DNA of 64,000 nucleotides from an uncultured Lachnospiraceae bacterium (GCA_934317005.1 CAKREB010000003.1:124001-188000), one strand, 5' to 3'. Counted from the first letter of the stretch, positions 52,007 to 61,687 are shown. Notes: a model not told the origin generated them from the letters alone. Numbers and translations are program-made.

Positions 52007-52802
52007 TATAACAATTGGACAGTATTATGCGAAGGATTCTGTGATCCACCGGCTCGACCCGCGCGTAAAGATCATTGCGACGATCGCCTATATTATTTCC
52101 CTGTTTTTATTTGACGGATTTGCAGGATATATCGTGGCAATTGGCTTTTTTGCTGCGATGGTATATCTTTCCAAGGTTCCGTTTTCGTATATTGTACGGG
52201 GATTAAAGCCAATCTTTTTTATGTTAATCTTTACGGCACTTCTTAATCTGTTCTGGACACCGGGAACTACATTTTTCCGTCTGGGTGTCATAAATCTTAC
52301 ATGGGAAGGTTTGCAAAAGGCAGTCTTTATTTCTATGCGCCTGATCTTTCTGATATTAGGCTCTTCGCTTATGACACTTACAACGACACCGAATCAGCTT
52401 ACAGATGGCTTGGAACGGCTTTTGGGGCCATTGCGTCATATCCGTGTACCGGTACATGAGATTGCGATGATGATGTCGATCGCACTGCGCTTTATTCCTA
52501 TTCTTGTGGAAGAAACAGATAAGATTATGAAAGCCCAGACGGCAAGAGGAGCGGATTTTGAATCCGGTAACGTGATGCAGCGCTTAAAAAGCATGCTGCC
52601 AATCTTAGTGCCGCTTTTTGTATCTGCTATCCGCCGTGCCAATGATCTGGCGCTTGCGATGGATGCCAGATGCTATCATGGCGGAAAAGGACGTACCAAG
52701 ATGTATCCACTGCATTATCAGGGAAGGGATGGCATGGCTTATCTTATCTGTCTGTTCTATCTGATAGTGCTCTATCTGGTGCAGAGATTTGTCACTTTCT
52801 AA
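51996..52802 (+). CDS. ecfT: ECF transporter membrane subunit EcfT
   Basis: 268 residues, about five to six transmembrane segments. The coupling motifs that contact the ATPases are visible as AQTARGADFES and AMDARCYHGGKGR. It couples the ATPases to S subunits for vitamins or metals. The ATG at 51996 is in the end of ecfA2. The order ribosomal operon, ecfA1-ecfA2-ecfT, truA is common in Firmicutes. Confidence 0.93.
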   Translation: MIRDITIGQYYAKDSVIHRLDPRVKIIATIAYIISLFLFDGFAGYIVAIGFFAAMVYLSKVPFSYIVRGLKPIFFMLIFTALLNLFWTPGTTFFRLGVINLTWEGLQKAVFISMRLIFLILGSSLMTLTTTPNQLTDGLERLLGPLRHIRVPVHEIAMMMSIALRFIPILVEETDKIMKAQTARGADFESGNVMQRLKSMLPILVPLFVSAIRRANDLALAMDARCYHGGKGRTKMYPLHYQGRDGMAYLICLFYLIVLYLVQRFVTF

Positions 52803-52907
52803 TATCTGGTGTCGGTAAGAAGGGACATAGTTTCGCAGGAACAGCTGGGAATGTTGCAAAAAAATAACATTTATATTACGTTTTTTTGACAAAATAAGAA
52901 CGAAATG

Positions 52908-52936
52908 TTGAGAAAATCAACAAAATAGGGTAAGAT
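52908..52936 (+). promoter_or_regulatory. sigma-A promoter of the second truA
   Basis: TTGAGA (52908-52913), a 17-bp spacer and TAAGAT (52931-52936), 34 bp before the start codon. Confidence 0.6.
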
Positions 52937-52969
52937 AGTAAAGATAATACAAAGTGCGGAGGTGTCGGA

Positions 52970-53719
52970 TTGAAGCGGATTATGCTTGTTGTGTCTTATG
53001 ACGGAACAAATTATCACGGCTGGCAGGTACAGCCATCAGCCGTTACGATTGAAGGAGTACTGAATCAGACCATCAGTGAGCTGACAGGAGAAAACATTCA
53101 GGTGATCGGTGCCAGTCGTACAGACGCAGGAGTACATGCATTGGGAAATGTTGCCGTGTTTGACACAGAATCGAGGATTCCGGGGGAAAAGTTTTCTTAT
53201 GCGCTAAATCAGCGCTTGCCGGAGGACATCGTGATACAGTGTTCCAGACAGGTTTCGGATATGTTTCATCCAAGACACTGTAATTGCAGAAAAACATACG
53301 AATATACGATTATCAATCGTACCTTTCCGTTGCCGGAGTATCGCAATACGGCCTATTTTTATTATGGTGTGCTGGATGTGGGAAAGATGCGACAGGCTGC
53401 AAAGGCATTTTTAGGGGAACATGATTTTGCAGGGTTTTGTTCTGCTGGAGCGCAGGTACAGACGACAGTAAGAACTATTTATGACCTAACGATAGAACAG
53501 ATGCAGGAAAAGATCTGTGTACGGGTCAGAGGAAATGGTTTTTTGTATAATATGGTGCGTATTATTGTAGGGACTTTATTAGAGGTTGGTAAGGGGAATA
53601 TTTTGCCGGAAGACATGGATAAGATCATTGCTTTGGCTGACAGGAGTCAGGCAGGGCCGACAGCACCGGCGAGGGGATTAAAGCTGTTACAGATAGATTA
53701 TCAGATGGACGAAGAATAA
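52970..53719 (+). CDS. truA: tRNA pseudouridine synthase A (copy 2)
   Basis: 249 residues, with the catalytic Asp52 in GASRTDAGVHA and SYDGTNYHGWQVQ near the start. It shares the fold and motifs of the copy at 8537 but differs widely in the rest, so the two are old paralogues. This copy sits in the usual position after ecfT and is probably the ancestral TruA. TTG at 52970 is the likely start, five bases after GGAGGTG; ATG 52982 is too far from the ribosome site. Confidence 0.92.
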   Translation: MKRIMLVVSYDGTNYHGWQVQPSAVTIEGVLNQTISELTGENIQVIGASRTDAGVHALGNVAVFDTESRIPGEKFSYALNQRLPEDIVIQCSRQVSDMFHPRHCNCRKTYEYTIINRTFPLPEYRNTAYFYYGVLDVGKMRQAAKAFLGEHDFAGFCSAGAQVQTTVRTIYDLTIEQMQEKICVRVRGNGFLYNMVRIIVGTLLEVGKGNILPEDMDKIIALADRSQAGPTAPARGLKLLQIDYQMDEE

Positions 53720-53755
53720 TGAATTGTTTCGTAAAATAAATTCACGGAGGAAGTC

Positions 53756-55180
53756 ATGAAAAAGATTTTATTGCGAGCGGGGATGTCCCCACTGATCGGT
53801 TATCAGCCATCAGAAGTAATCATGAAAAATATGATTGGAAATAACATTGGAAATATGTTGTTTCAGACAAGTGTATATCGCACCCTGTTGTGCGAGGATG
53901 TTGTGATCGACACGATCAACACTTCCAGAAAATTTACCAAATGGGATATAGATCAGATCAATGCGAATTATGAATGTCTTGTCCTGCCATTTGCAAATGC
54001 ATTCCGTGCATCCTTTATGAGCGAGCTGCAGGAAGTGACAAAATTAGTAAATAATCTAAAGATTCCTTGTGTTGTAGTCGGTGTCGGAGCGCAGGCAGGC
54101 ATCGGTAAGGATGTGAACAATGCTGAGTTAGACGAAGTCGTAAAAGAATTTATGAAGGCTGTCTTAAAGAAATCTAATATTGTCGGGCTACGTGGGGAAT
54201 TTACGGCGGAGTACTTGTCAGGCTTAGGCTTTCAGGCAGAGAGAGATTATACGGTGATCGGCTGTCCATCCCTGTATATGTTTGGTAAAGAGCTTCCGAA
54301 GATGCATATCAATGAACTGACACCAAAGTCCAATGTCAGCATCAACTCTAAGATCAGTCTGCCACAGAAGTTTCATGATTTTCTGGCACGCAGCCGCAAA
54401 GAAATTCCGCATTATAATTATGTACCACAGGTAATCGAAGAGATTGCAAGAATGTACGTGGGAAGAAGCTATCCGGCGGATTTTGGAAAGAAGATTCCGA
54501 AGCATTTTCCGGTCGATTTTACCAATTCGGTGTACCGCACCGGAAAGGGAATCAGCTTTGTCAATGTGCCGTCATGGTTAGACTATCTTAGTAAAAAGGA
54601 TTTGTCATTTGGAAGCCGTATTCATGGAAACATTGCGTCTATTCTGGCGGGAACACCTTGCTATATCATTGTGTCAGATCAGAGGATTATGGAGTTAGTT
54701 GATTATCATCATATTCCACATATGCTCATGAAGGATCTGAATAAGGAGACTTCTATTTTTGACCTGTATGAGAAGGCAGACTTTACGGCAATTCATAAGG
54801 AGCATGACAAGCGTTTTATAATCTATCTGGATTTCCTGAAGAAAAACAATTTGCAGACCATCTATAATGAAAACGGAGATGCACCGGATATTATTCCGTT
54901 TGAGGAGAAGAAAAAGCTTGTCACTTATCCGGGCGAAGTAAAGGCGTTTTCAACGCTGACAATGGAAGAACAGTTGTTCCGGCTCGAAGAAGTATTTCAG
55001 GAGATTAAGCAGAGAAATGCATTTTTACGAAGAACAACACCGGACATTGAAAGAAGTGTCAAGGATTGGATTAAGGAAAATATTTTGCGAAGACAACCGC
55101 GGGTCAAGGAAAGAAACTATCCTTTGATCCGTGAATACGAGAGGGAGTTTATGAGGAGAAATCCGGCAGAGGATGAGTAG
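53756..55180 (+). CDS. polysaccharide pyruvyl transferase family protein
   Basis: 474 residues. The family fold is indicated by GNNIGNMLFQTSVYRTLL near the start, VVVGVGAQAGIG, KSNIVGLRGEFTAEYL and the late DLSFGSRIHGNIASILAGTPC. Members add pyruvyl ketals to surface polysaccharides, but many have unknown acceptors. The C-terminal about 90 residues, basic and partly coiled, go beyond the core domain. It is followed by a membrane-anchored unknown, and no polysaccharide cluster is nearby. The ribosome site is ACGGAGG. Confidence 0.8.
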   Translation: MKKILLRAGMSPLIGYQPSEVIMKNMIGNNIGNMLFQTSVYRTLLCEDVVIDTINTSRKFTKWDIDQINANYECLVLPFANAFRASFMSELQEVTKLVNNLKIPCVVVGVGAQAGIGKDVNNAELDEVVKEFMKAVLKKSNIVGLRGEFTAEYLSGLGFQAERDYTVIGCPSLYMFGKELPKMHINELTPKSNVSINSKISLPQKFHDFLARSRKEIPHYNYVPQVIEEIARMYVGRSYPADFGKKIPKHFPVDFTNSVYRTGKGISFVNVPSWLDYLSKKDLSFGSRIHGNIASILAGTPCYIIVSDQRIMELVDYHHIPHMLMKDLNKETSIFDLYEKADFTAIHKEHDKRFIIYLDFLKKNNLQTIYNENGDAPDIIPFEEKKKLVTYPGEVKAFSTLTMEEQLFRLEEVFQEIKQRNAFLRRTTPDIERSVKDWIKENILRRQPRVKERNYPLIREYEREFMRRNPAEDE

Positions 55181-55253
55181 AAACAGTATGTACAGATGCC
55201 CGTTCTCTGTCTGATAATAATATGCGCAGTGCTGCGTGGAAATGAGGGAAAAA

Positions 55254-56792
55254 ATGAAAGAAAAGAGTAAACAGTTTAAGGTAAAGTTGGCATTGATCAT
55301 TGTTGTAGTGCTTGCAGTGGGGGCTGTAGCCAGTGCAAAAATGATTCCGGTAGTCCGTAAGGCGATGATGAGTACAACAGAGTATTATCAGCATGTGGAG
55401 AAAGCAAATCGTGATGAAGCGGCAGATCTTTTATCGGGTTACTATGACAAGGTATATAAAAGCTATGGCAGTGGGGATTCCTATGGCAGAAGTGTCGATA
55501 TGAAGCTTAAGCTTTCGGATACGGCAAAGTCCTTACTTTCTTTAAGCGGATTGGATGCTTCTAAGATGGACAATATAGCACTTGCAGTCAATAGCAGCAA
55601 GGAAAAGAAGGCTTACTCCGGTACCATAAAGCTTGGGGTGAATGACAACGATCTTGTGACGCTTAAAACGTATCTGGATACAGAGCAAAAGAAGGAATAT
55701 ATGCAGATTCCGGAGCTTACAAAGTCTTATCTTAATCTGTCTTCTGCTCTGAGTGATGAAAATACGATGGGCGCAACTCTTTCGATGCTATCACTTGCAG
55801 ATATGTCAACAGAGCTTCCAAAGACTGCAGATTTAGTAAAGATTTATAACCGTTATACAGATATTTTGATCGACAGTGCAAAGAATGTGACTAAAAAGGA
55901 AGGCGGCTGTGAAGCAGAGGGAATTTTGCAGACAACGGACAAATATACTGTCACATGGAAAGCAAAAGAAGCGGATGCCCTTTATGAAAAGCTTCTAAAG
56001 GAGCTGAAAAAAGATGGGGAGATCAAAAAGCTTATCTCCAAAATGGATGATGACAGCTATACATCATTTACCAATTCATTAGATGATATGTTAAAAGAAA
56101 ACAAAAAAGATGCTTCATCTGATGGTACATTGACAATGGAAACACATATTGCGGATGATGAAAAGATTGTGGGAAGAACCATCACGATCAAGGACAGCAA
56201 GGATAAGGCTGTAGTAGATATCTTATATCCGCAGGATGGAGAAAAGTTTGGATTTACCTTCAAGGTTACGGTAAATGGAACAGAATATGTTGATTTTTAT
56301 GGCAAGGGAACACTTAAAAACGGTGTACTGAATGGTGAGTTTGCGTTAGATGCTGGCGAGTCTTTGAAGGATGAGATTACAGATTTGGCAACAACAGAAA
56401 ATCTTTTGAAGGTCAAGGTAAAAGATTATGATCTTTCCAAGATACTCAAAGGAAAAGCAAGCGGAACCATTACATATTCCAGCGAAGCGACGTCGGAGCT
56501 TGCCAACTATTCGCTGCGGGTTAGCGCAAAGGGAGATATCGAAAAATCTACAAGTAAGTTAGAGGTACTTGCCGGAAAGGAAACCTTTGTTACAATTGAT
56601 ATGACCATGAAGAATCATGCGGATGTGGAAAGCACTAAGCCTTCTGAGGATGCAAAGATTTATGATGTAACAGATTCTAGCGAAATGTTACAGTATCAGA
56701 TGGAAATGGACACCATCGGATTATTACAGAAGGTACAGGATACAACCGGTATTGACCTTTCCAGTCTGTTGTATGGTGGAATAATAGATTAA
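55254..56792 (+). CDS. membrane-anchored extracytoplasmic protein of unknown function
   Basis: 512 residues. A single N-terminal transmembrane anchor (about 9-29) is followed by a long lysine- and serine-rich extracytoplasmic part of alternating helices and beta-rich segments, ending in DDTTGID-like sequence (QDTTGIDLSSLLYGGIID). No catalytic motif is visible. It looks like the family of anchored Lachnospiraceae proteins with repeated beta-sandwich or lipoprotein-like regions; I cannot name a function. The start at 55254 is after GAAATGAGG plus six bases, and a short palindrome CGCAGTGCTGCG lies just upstream. Confidence 0.65.
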   Translation: MKEKSKQFKVKLALIIVVVLAVGAVASAKMIPVVRKAMMSTTEYYQHVEKANRDEAADLLSGYYDKVYKSYGSGDSYGRSVDMKLKLSDTAKSLLSLSGLDASKMDNIALAVNSSKEKKAYSGTIKLGVNDNDLVTLKTYLDTEQKKEYMQIPELTKSYLNLSSALSDENTMGATLSMLSLADMSTELPKTADLVKIYNRYTDILIDSAKNVTKKEGGCEAEGILQTTDKYTVTWKAKEADALYEKLLKELKKDGEIKKLISKMDDDSYTSFTNSLDDMLKENKKDASSDGTLTMETHIADDEKIVGRTITIKDSKDKAVVDILYPQDGEKFGFTFKVTVNGTEYVDFYGKGTLKNGVLNGEFALDAGESLKDEITDLATTENLLKVKVKDYDLSKILKGKASGTITYSSEATSELANYSLRVSAKGDIEKSTSKLEVLAGKETFVTIDMTMKNHADVESTKPSEDAKIYDVTDSSEMLQYQMEMDTIGLLQKVQDTTGIDLSSLLYGGIID

Positions 56793-56820
56793 TGATTAGA
56801 ATATGATATGGAGGTACAAG

Positions 56821-58065
56821 ATGAGTCAGATCAGAGATATTAGCTTAGCAACATCAGGAGCGCATAAGATTGAATGGGTTAGAAGAAACTGCCCATTACT
56901 GCGCAGCTTAGAGGAAGATTTCCGAAAGGAAAAACCATTTGAGGGAAAGAAGATTGCACTGTCAATCCATCTGGAGGCTAAGACAGCTTATCTTTGCAAG
57001 GTGTTAGCTGCCGGTGGAGCAGAAATGTATATTACGGGAAGTAACCCGCTGTCAACGCAGGATGATGTTGCAGCAGCACTTGTTGATGCAGGATTAAACG
57101 TATATGCATGGCATGGAGCAACAGAAAAAGAGTACGAGGCGCATATTGCAGAAGCGTTATCGCATCAGGCAAATATCATTATTGATGACGGTGGAGATCT
57201 GGTGCATATGCTTCATACAACCAAAAGAGATCAGCTTCCATATGTGATCGGTGGATGCGAGGAAACAACAACCGGTATCATCCGTCTTCAGGCGATGGCT
57301 GCAGAGGAGAAGTTAGAGTTTCCGATGGTAATGGTAAACAATGCAGACTGTAAGCATTTATTTGACAATCGCTACGGTACCGGTCAGTCAGTATGGGATG
57401 GCATCAACCGCACAACTAACCTGATCGTTGCAGGAAAGATTGTCGTTGTAGCCGGTTATGGCTGGTGTGGAAAAGGCGTTTCCATGCGTGCAAAGGCGTT
57501 AGGTGCGCGTGTCATCGTTACTGAGATTGATCCAATTAAGGCGATTGAGGCAGTTATGGATGGATTTGAGGTTCTTCCGATGAAGGAAGCAGCAAAGCAG
57601 GGTGATTTCTTTGTGACAGTTACCGGATGTGCTGGTGTCATTGACGAAGAGGACTTTATGGAAATGAAAGAGGGCGCTATTTTGTGCAATGCCGGTCACT
57701 TCGATGTAGAAATCGATATGAAGCGCCTGCGTGAGATTGCGGTAGAAAAACAGGAGATGCGTGCAAATATCATGGGATACAAATTGCCAAACGGTGTCTG
57801 GATCTATGTTTTGGCAGAGGGACGCTTAGTTAATCTGGCAGCAGGAGATGGTCATCCGGCAGAGATTATGGATATGAGTTTTGCCATTCAGGCACTGAGT
57901 GCAAAATATCTGGTAGAGCATGAGAAAGACCTTAAGGAAAAGCTGATCGTTGTACCACGTGAGGTAGATTTGGAAGTGGCAAACCGCAAGCTTCGTTTCT
58001 TAGGAAAAGAAATTGATCATTTGACACCATTCCAAGAGGAATACTTAAATAGTTCGTCATTATAG
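56821..58065 (+). CDS. ahcY: S-adenosylhomocysteine hydrolase
   Basis: 414 residues. It splits S-adenosylhomocysteine to adenosine and homocysteine, using bound NAD. The NAD motif is VVAGYGWCGKGV, and DDGGDLVHMLHT, GCEETTTGIIRLQAM and NNADCKHLFDNRYGTGQS are the substrate-site signatures. The protein ends without the usual KxxYRY tail of the bacterial-eukaryotic type and resembles the shorter archaeal-like form. A related deaminase-dependent route uses S-inosylhomocysteine as substrate, which sequence alone does not exclude. The start at 56821 follows ATGGAGG. Confidence 0.92.
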   Translation: MSQIRDISLATSGAHKIEWVRRNCPLLRSLEEDFRKEKPFEGKKIALSIHLEAKTAYLCKVLAAGGAEMYITGSNPLSTQDDVAAALVDAGLNVYAWHGATEKEYEAHIAEALSHQANIIIDDGGDLVHMLHTTKRDQLPYVIGGCEETTTGIIRLQAMAAEEKLEFPMVMVNNADCKHLFDNRYGTGQSVWDGINRTTNLIVAGKIVVVAGYGWCGKGVSMRAKALGARVIVTEIDPIKAIEAVMDGFEVLPMKEAAKQGDFFVTVTGCAGVIDEEDFMEMKEGAILCNAGHFDVEIDMKRLREIAVEKQEMRANIMGYKLPNGVWIYVLAEGRLVNLAAGDGHPAEIMDMSFAIQALSAKYLVEHEKDLKEKLIVVPREVDLEVANRKLRFLGKEIDHLTPFQEEYLNSSSL

Positions 58066-58079
58066 GAATGGAGGCAGTC

Positions 58080-58898
58080 ATGAAGGCAAAGAAAACAACA
58101 CTATTATCCGGTTTGATCTGCATAGCAGGTATTCTGGCAGAAATTATTTTTCGTGACGTTTTATCAAAATCATTCACAGGGGTATGCTTAAGTGTACTTC
58201 TTGCGGTAGTCATCTTAGTTCTTGTGTATTTTGTATATGATGGGATTTATGCATATATAGAGGCAAAACAGGAGTTAGATGCCGCGCATCAGGCAGAGCG
58301 CGAGCAGAAGCTTTATCATGTATTAAACGAGCAGCTTCAGTTTGAAAAGGCTATTATTCAGGAAGTGAATGCCCTAAAGGAGGCAAGTGATAAGCTGTCT
58401 GAGAAGGTGACAGCACATAAGCAGCAAAGCACGGGTAAGGAGCAGAGTGAGTTCTTAGAGCAGCTTACTGCCCAGAGTCAGATAAGTGAGCAGATTTTAG
58501 AGAAGTTTACGGAACAAAGTCAGACAAGAGAACAGCTTTTAGAGCAGATGACCAAACAGAGTCAGGTAGGGGATCAGCTTCTAGAACAGATGGAAGAGCA
58601 AAGACAGGTAAGCGAGCTGCTTTTGGAACAGAAAAACAGCGTAGAGCAAAGTGCAGGCAATGTGACAGAGCAGGCTGTAACACAGCTTGATAAGGAGCAG
58701 TTTGATCAGGTCGTTTCAGCGGTAAATGACCATACAATGAAAGCTGCCAAGATCATTGCTCGGTATGTTAATCAGAACGCGACAGAGTTAAAAGAGCTGT
58801 TACAGGACAATCACAAGGAAGAATACGTTATTCTGAAAGATTTAGAAGGAAGCCAGCGCACACTCCTTGCGATAGAGGAACAGAAAAAACAGCATTAA
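58080..58898 (+). CDS. membrane protein with a 14-residue repeated coiled coil
   Basis: 272 residues. Two transmembrane segments (about 6-24 and 38-60) precede a long coiled coil. Residues about 133-188 contain four 14-residue units: EQLTAQSQISEQIL, EKFTEQSQTREQLL, EQMTKQSQVGDQLL, EQMEEQRQVSELLL. The C-terminus is helical and charged. It may act as a scaffold or as an adaptor to membrane complexes. No homologue is recognised. The repeat implies recent duplication of 42-bp units. The start follows GGAGG. Confidence 0.7.
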   Translation: MKAKKTTLLSGLICIAGILAEIIFRDVLSKSFTGVCLSVLLAVVILVLVYFVYDGIYAYIEAKQELDAAHQAEREQKLYHVLNEQLQFEKAIIQEVNALKEASDKLSEKVTAHKQQSTGKEQSEFLEQLTAQSQISEQILEKFTEQSQTREQLLEQMTKQSQVGDQLLEQMEEQRQVSELLLEQKNSVEQSAGNVTEQAVTQLDKEQFDQVVSAVNDHTMKAAKIIARYVNQNATELKELLQDNHKEEYVILKDLEGSQRTLLAIEEQKKQH

Positions 58899-58910
58899 TA
58901 CATAAATGCA

Positions 58911-59864
58911 TTAACGGATATAATCCATAAGACGGGCGAGGAAGATCCAGCCTGTCAGCGTAAGCGAAGATAATAGAGTTGTGGTGACAACGATACTGGA
59001 GGCCAGTACCGCATCGCCATCCATGTTTTTAGCCATGATATAGGATGTAGGAGTACATGGAGAAGCTAACATGATAATAATGGCAATCAGCTTCTGGTCA
59101 CGGAAGCCAAGCCAGACTGCAACAGGTAAAAAGATAGCAGCCAACCCGATCAGCTTTAGAAAAGAAGCGATCGCGGTTGGCTTTATTTTTGCGATTGCCT
59201 TTTTACCTTCAAAAGAAGCACCGATAGAGATCAAGGCTAAAGGTGATGTCATTACGCTGAGATTCTGCACGGTTTTATCTAACATATGTGGCAAAGAAAA
59301 GGAAAAGTATGATGCGATCAGACCAAGCACGATGCCGATGATAATAGGGTTTTTCAGAATGCCGATCAGGGAAGACTTAATACGTGTAGAGATATCTCCG
59401 GCATCCTTATCATTGCTTTCCATTGTCAAAACGACAACGGCAAAAATATTATAAAGAGGAACAGAGCCGATGATCATTAAAGGAGCCATCTCAGCGGTGC
59501 CATAGATATTTTGGATGAAAGCCATGCCAAGGATAGCGGCACTGCTTCGGTAGGAACCCTGCACAAAGGCTCCTACCATGCTTTTGTCCTTCATCAGATG
59601 CTTTGCAAAGAACCAGATCAATACGATGGATAGCAGTGTGACAATAAAGCAGTAACCGATGTATTTTCCATCGAAATTATGGCGTATGTCTGTATCAGCA
59701 AGACTCAGATAGAGCATGCAGGGAAGGCAGAGCTTGAAAACAAACTTATCTGCGATAGAAGAAAAATGTTTGTCGATCAATCCGATGCGGTTTAATACAT
59801 TTCCAATGATCATGATCAAAAAAATAGGTACGGTTGCATTTAAGCTGTAAATAAAGCTATCCAT
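58911..59864 (-). CDS. AEC-family transporter
   Basis: 317 residues with about ten transmembrane segments in the auxin efflux carrier fold: NATVPIFLIMIIGNVLNRIGL at the start and LIALIIMLASPCTPTSYIMA-like sequence (IIMLASPCTPTSYIMAKNM) near the end. Members transport organic acids or malate-type substrates; the substrate is unknown. I start at MDSFIYS (59864) after GGAGATAG; a 32-codon upstream extension runs through a palindrome. It lies downstream of the AGCS symporter on the same strand. Confidence 0.85.
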   Translation of the reverse strand: MDSFIYSLNATVPIFLIMIIGNVLNRIGLIDKHFSSIADKFVFKLCLPCMLYLSLADTDIRHNFDGKYIGYCFIVTLLSIVLIWFFAKHLMKDKSMVGAFVQGSYRSSAAILGMAFIQNIYGTAEMAPLMIIGSVPLYNIFAVVVLTMESNDKDAGDISTRIKSSLIGILKNPIIIGIVLGLIASYFSFSLPHMLDKTVQNLSVMTSPLALISIGASFEGKKAIAKIKPTAIASFLKLIGLAAIFLPVAVWLGFRDQKLIAIIIMLASPCTPTSYIMAKNMDGDAVLASSIVVTTTLLSSLTLTGWIFLARLMDYIR

Positions 59865-59895
59865 AGTATATCTATCTCCATTCGTGTGTTGTTTA

Positions 59896-59962
59896 TTCCC
59901 GCGAAGCAATGAGCCAAGCGCGAGCTTGCTCGCATTTGGCGACTGCCGCGAGGGGGTCATGA
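59896..59962. repeat. GC-rich palindromic element between two transporter genes
   Basis: GCCAA-GC-GCGAGC-TT-GCTCGC-AT-TTGGC (59913-59940) forms a hairpin with a mismatched internal loop, and CCCGCGA on the left complements GCCGCGAGGGG loosely on the right. The composition is unlike the AT-rich flanks and similar in style to the palindromes before ileS. Confidence 0.5.
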
Positions 59963-61687
59963 TTTAATTTTCCTTTTTTCTCTTTTTTCTGCTTCTAAAA
60001 TAGGCTGGTAACGTTCCAGTTCTTTTTTGATCACACCGCTAAGAGCCAGAAGGCAGATTAAGTTTGGAATTGCCATCAAAGCATTAGCAATATCTGAAAA
60101 TGTCCAGGCAATTTCCAATGTCGTTGTTGCGCCGACATAAGCAAGCAGTGAAAAAAGAATACGGTAGATCATATTGAAACGATGCGTTCCAAGTATATAT
60201 TCAAATGCTTTCTCACCGTGGTATTCCCAGCCTAATATTGTAGAAAAGGCAAAGAGTGTGATCGAAATTGTGATCAGAGCTCCTCCAAATCCACCGAGAA
60301 CCGTTTGGAAGGCAGAAATTGTCAGTGCAGAACCTTCTACCACATGCCTGTAACGGTAGCTGCTATCAGAACCAAATATGTATGCGTTGCCGGAGGGATC
60401 ATTCCAGCTTCCGGTAATATTATATGGAACATCAGCAGTCTTTCCGGAACTTTCTGTGTTGGTTTGAGTTGCTGATTCTTTTCCCTTAGAACTTTTTGTC
60501 AGGGTGAGAGTCGTATCTGTGCTGTCCTGACGCAGGGTTAGTACATTGCCAGCCATAGAAACCGTGTAGTTTGTCACTACAGCCTTTTTATCATTCTGTT
60601 CGACAGAGTCTATGACAAGATGATCTTCCTGCCACGAGTAGCTTCCTGTAGCGGCAAGCTGTGTACTGCCAAGCACACCGGAGCTTGCGATGCACAGACC
60701 GGTAATCGTGCAGACAACGATCGTGTCCCAAAAGGTACCGGTCATATTAATGTATCCCTGACGAACCGGATCGGTAGTTGTAGCGGCAGCAGCGGTGATC
60801 GCAGCAGAACCCATACCGGCTTCATTGGAAAAGACACCGCGGGCAACACCGTATCGGACAGCCTGTGTCATGGAAGCTACGATACTTCCACATAATCCGC
60901 CGCCGACTGCTTTGACGGAAAATGCCATTTTAAAGATCATGGCGATACCGGATGGAAGGTTTGCGATATTTCCGAAGATGACGATGATACCTGAAAGAAT
61001 ATAAAAGATTGCCATGAGCGGAACGACAACCTGTGATACCTTAGAGATGGATTTGATTCCGCCGATAATGATCAACAATGCAAGAATAGTGATTATAGCA
61101 CCGGTGACATATGCAGGCACATGATAGGTTGCTGTTAAGGCGGTAGAGATAGAGTTTGCCTGAGTCAGATTACCGATACCAAAGGAAGCGATCACGGCAA
61201 AAAGTGCAAAACACCATCCAAAGGCGGCACCAAGCTTTTTATGGCGAAAGCCTTTTTTCATGGTATACATCGGTCCACCGGACATTTCACCGCGGTCGTT
61301 TATTTCACGGTATTTGATTGCGAGCATACATTCACTGAATTTGGAGGTGATACCGAAAGCAGCAGAAATCCACATCCAGACCAAAGCACCGGGACCGCCG
61401 GAGAGCATAGCAGTTGCCACACCAACGATGTTTCCGGTGCCGATTGTAGCAGCGAGGGCTGTCATTAGAGCAGAGAAAGGCGAAACATCACCATCGCCCT
61501 TCTTCTCTCTGGCTTCCCGACTTAAGACACTCTTTAATGCGTAAGGAAGATTGCGCCAGCACAAAGCTCTGGTACGGATCGTAAGGAAAATGCCGGTGCC
61601 GACAAGAAGAATCAGCATAAAAGGGCCCCAGACGAAATCGTCTATTTTACTCAAGGTGTTTGAAAGTATTTTTGTAAATTGATTCAT
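59957..61687 (-). CDS. AGCS sodium:alanine/glycine symporter with an inserted extracytoplasmic domain
   Basis: 576 residues; the family is usually 440-500. The transporter core is clear: ALAATIGTGNIVGVATAM, KYREINDRGEMSGGPMYTM, RGVFSNEAGMGSAAITAAAA and LFAFSTILGWEYHGEKAFEY. Between residues about 340 and 451 (60335-60670), where the family has a short loop, there is an extra about 110 residues: TGSYSWQEDHLVIDSV, a beta-rich run, a serine/threonine linker, and ITGSWNDPSGNAYIFGSDSS. The parts resemble small lipocalin-like (DUF5640-type) extracytoplasmic modules. The start is the ATG at 61687, after leader copy H. Confidence 0.87.
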   Translation of the reverse strand: MNQFTKILSNTLSKIDDFVWGPFMLILLVGTGIFLTIRTRALCWRNLPYALKSVLSREAREKKGDGDVSPFSALMTALAATIGTGNIVGVATAMLSGGPGALVWMWISAAFGITSKFSECMLAIKYREINDRGEMSGGPMYTMKKGFRHKKLGAAFGWCFALFAVIASFGIGNLTQANSISTALTATYHVPAYVTGAIITILALLIIIGGIKSISKVSQVVVPLMAIFYILSGIIVIFGNIANLPSGIAMIFKMAFSVKAVGGGLCGSIVASMTQAVRYGVARGVFSNEAGMGSAAITAAAATTTDPVRQGYINMTGTFWDTIVVCTITGLCIASSGVLGSTQLAATGSYSWQEDHLVIDSVEQNDKKAVVTNYTVSMAGNVLTLRQDSTDTTLTLTKSSKGKESATQTNTESSGKTADVPYNITGSWNDPSGNAYIFGSDSSYRYRHVVEGSALTISAFQTVLGGFGGALITISITLFAFSTILGWEYHGEKAFEYILGTHRFNMIYRILFSLLAYVGATTTLEIAWTFSDIANALMAIPNLICLLALSGVIKKELERYQPILEAEKREKRKIKS

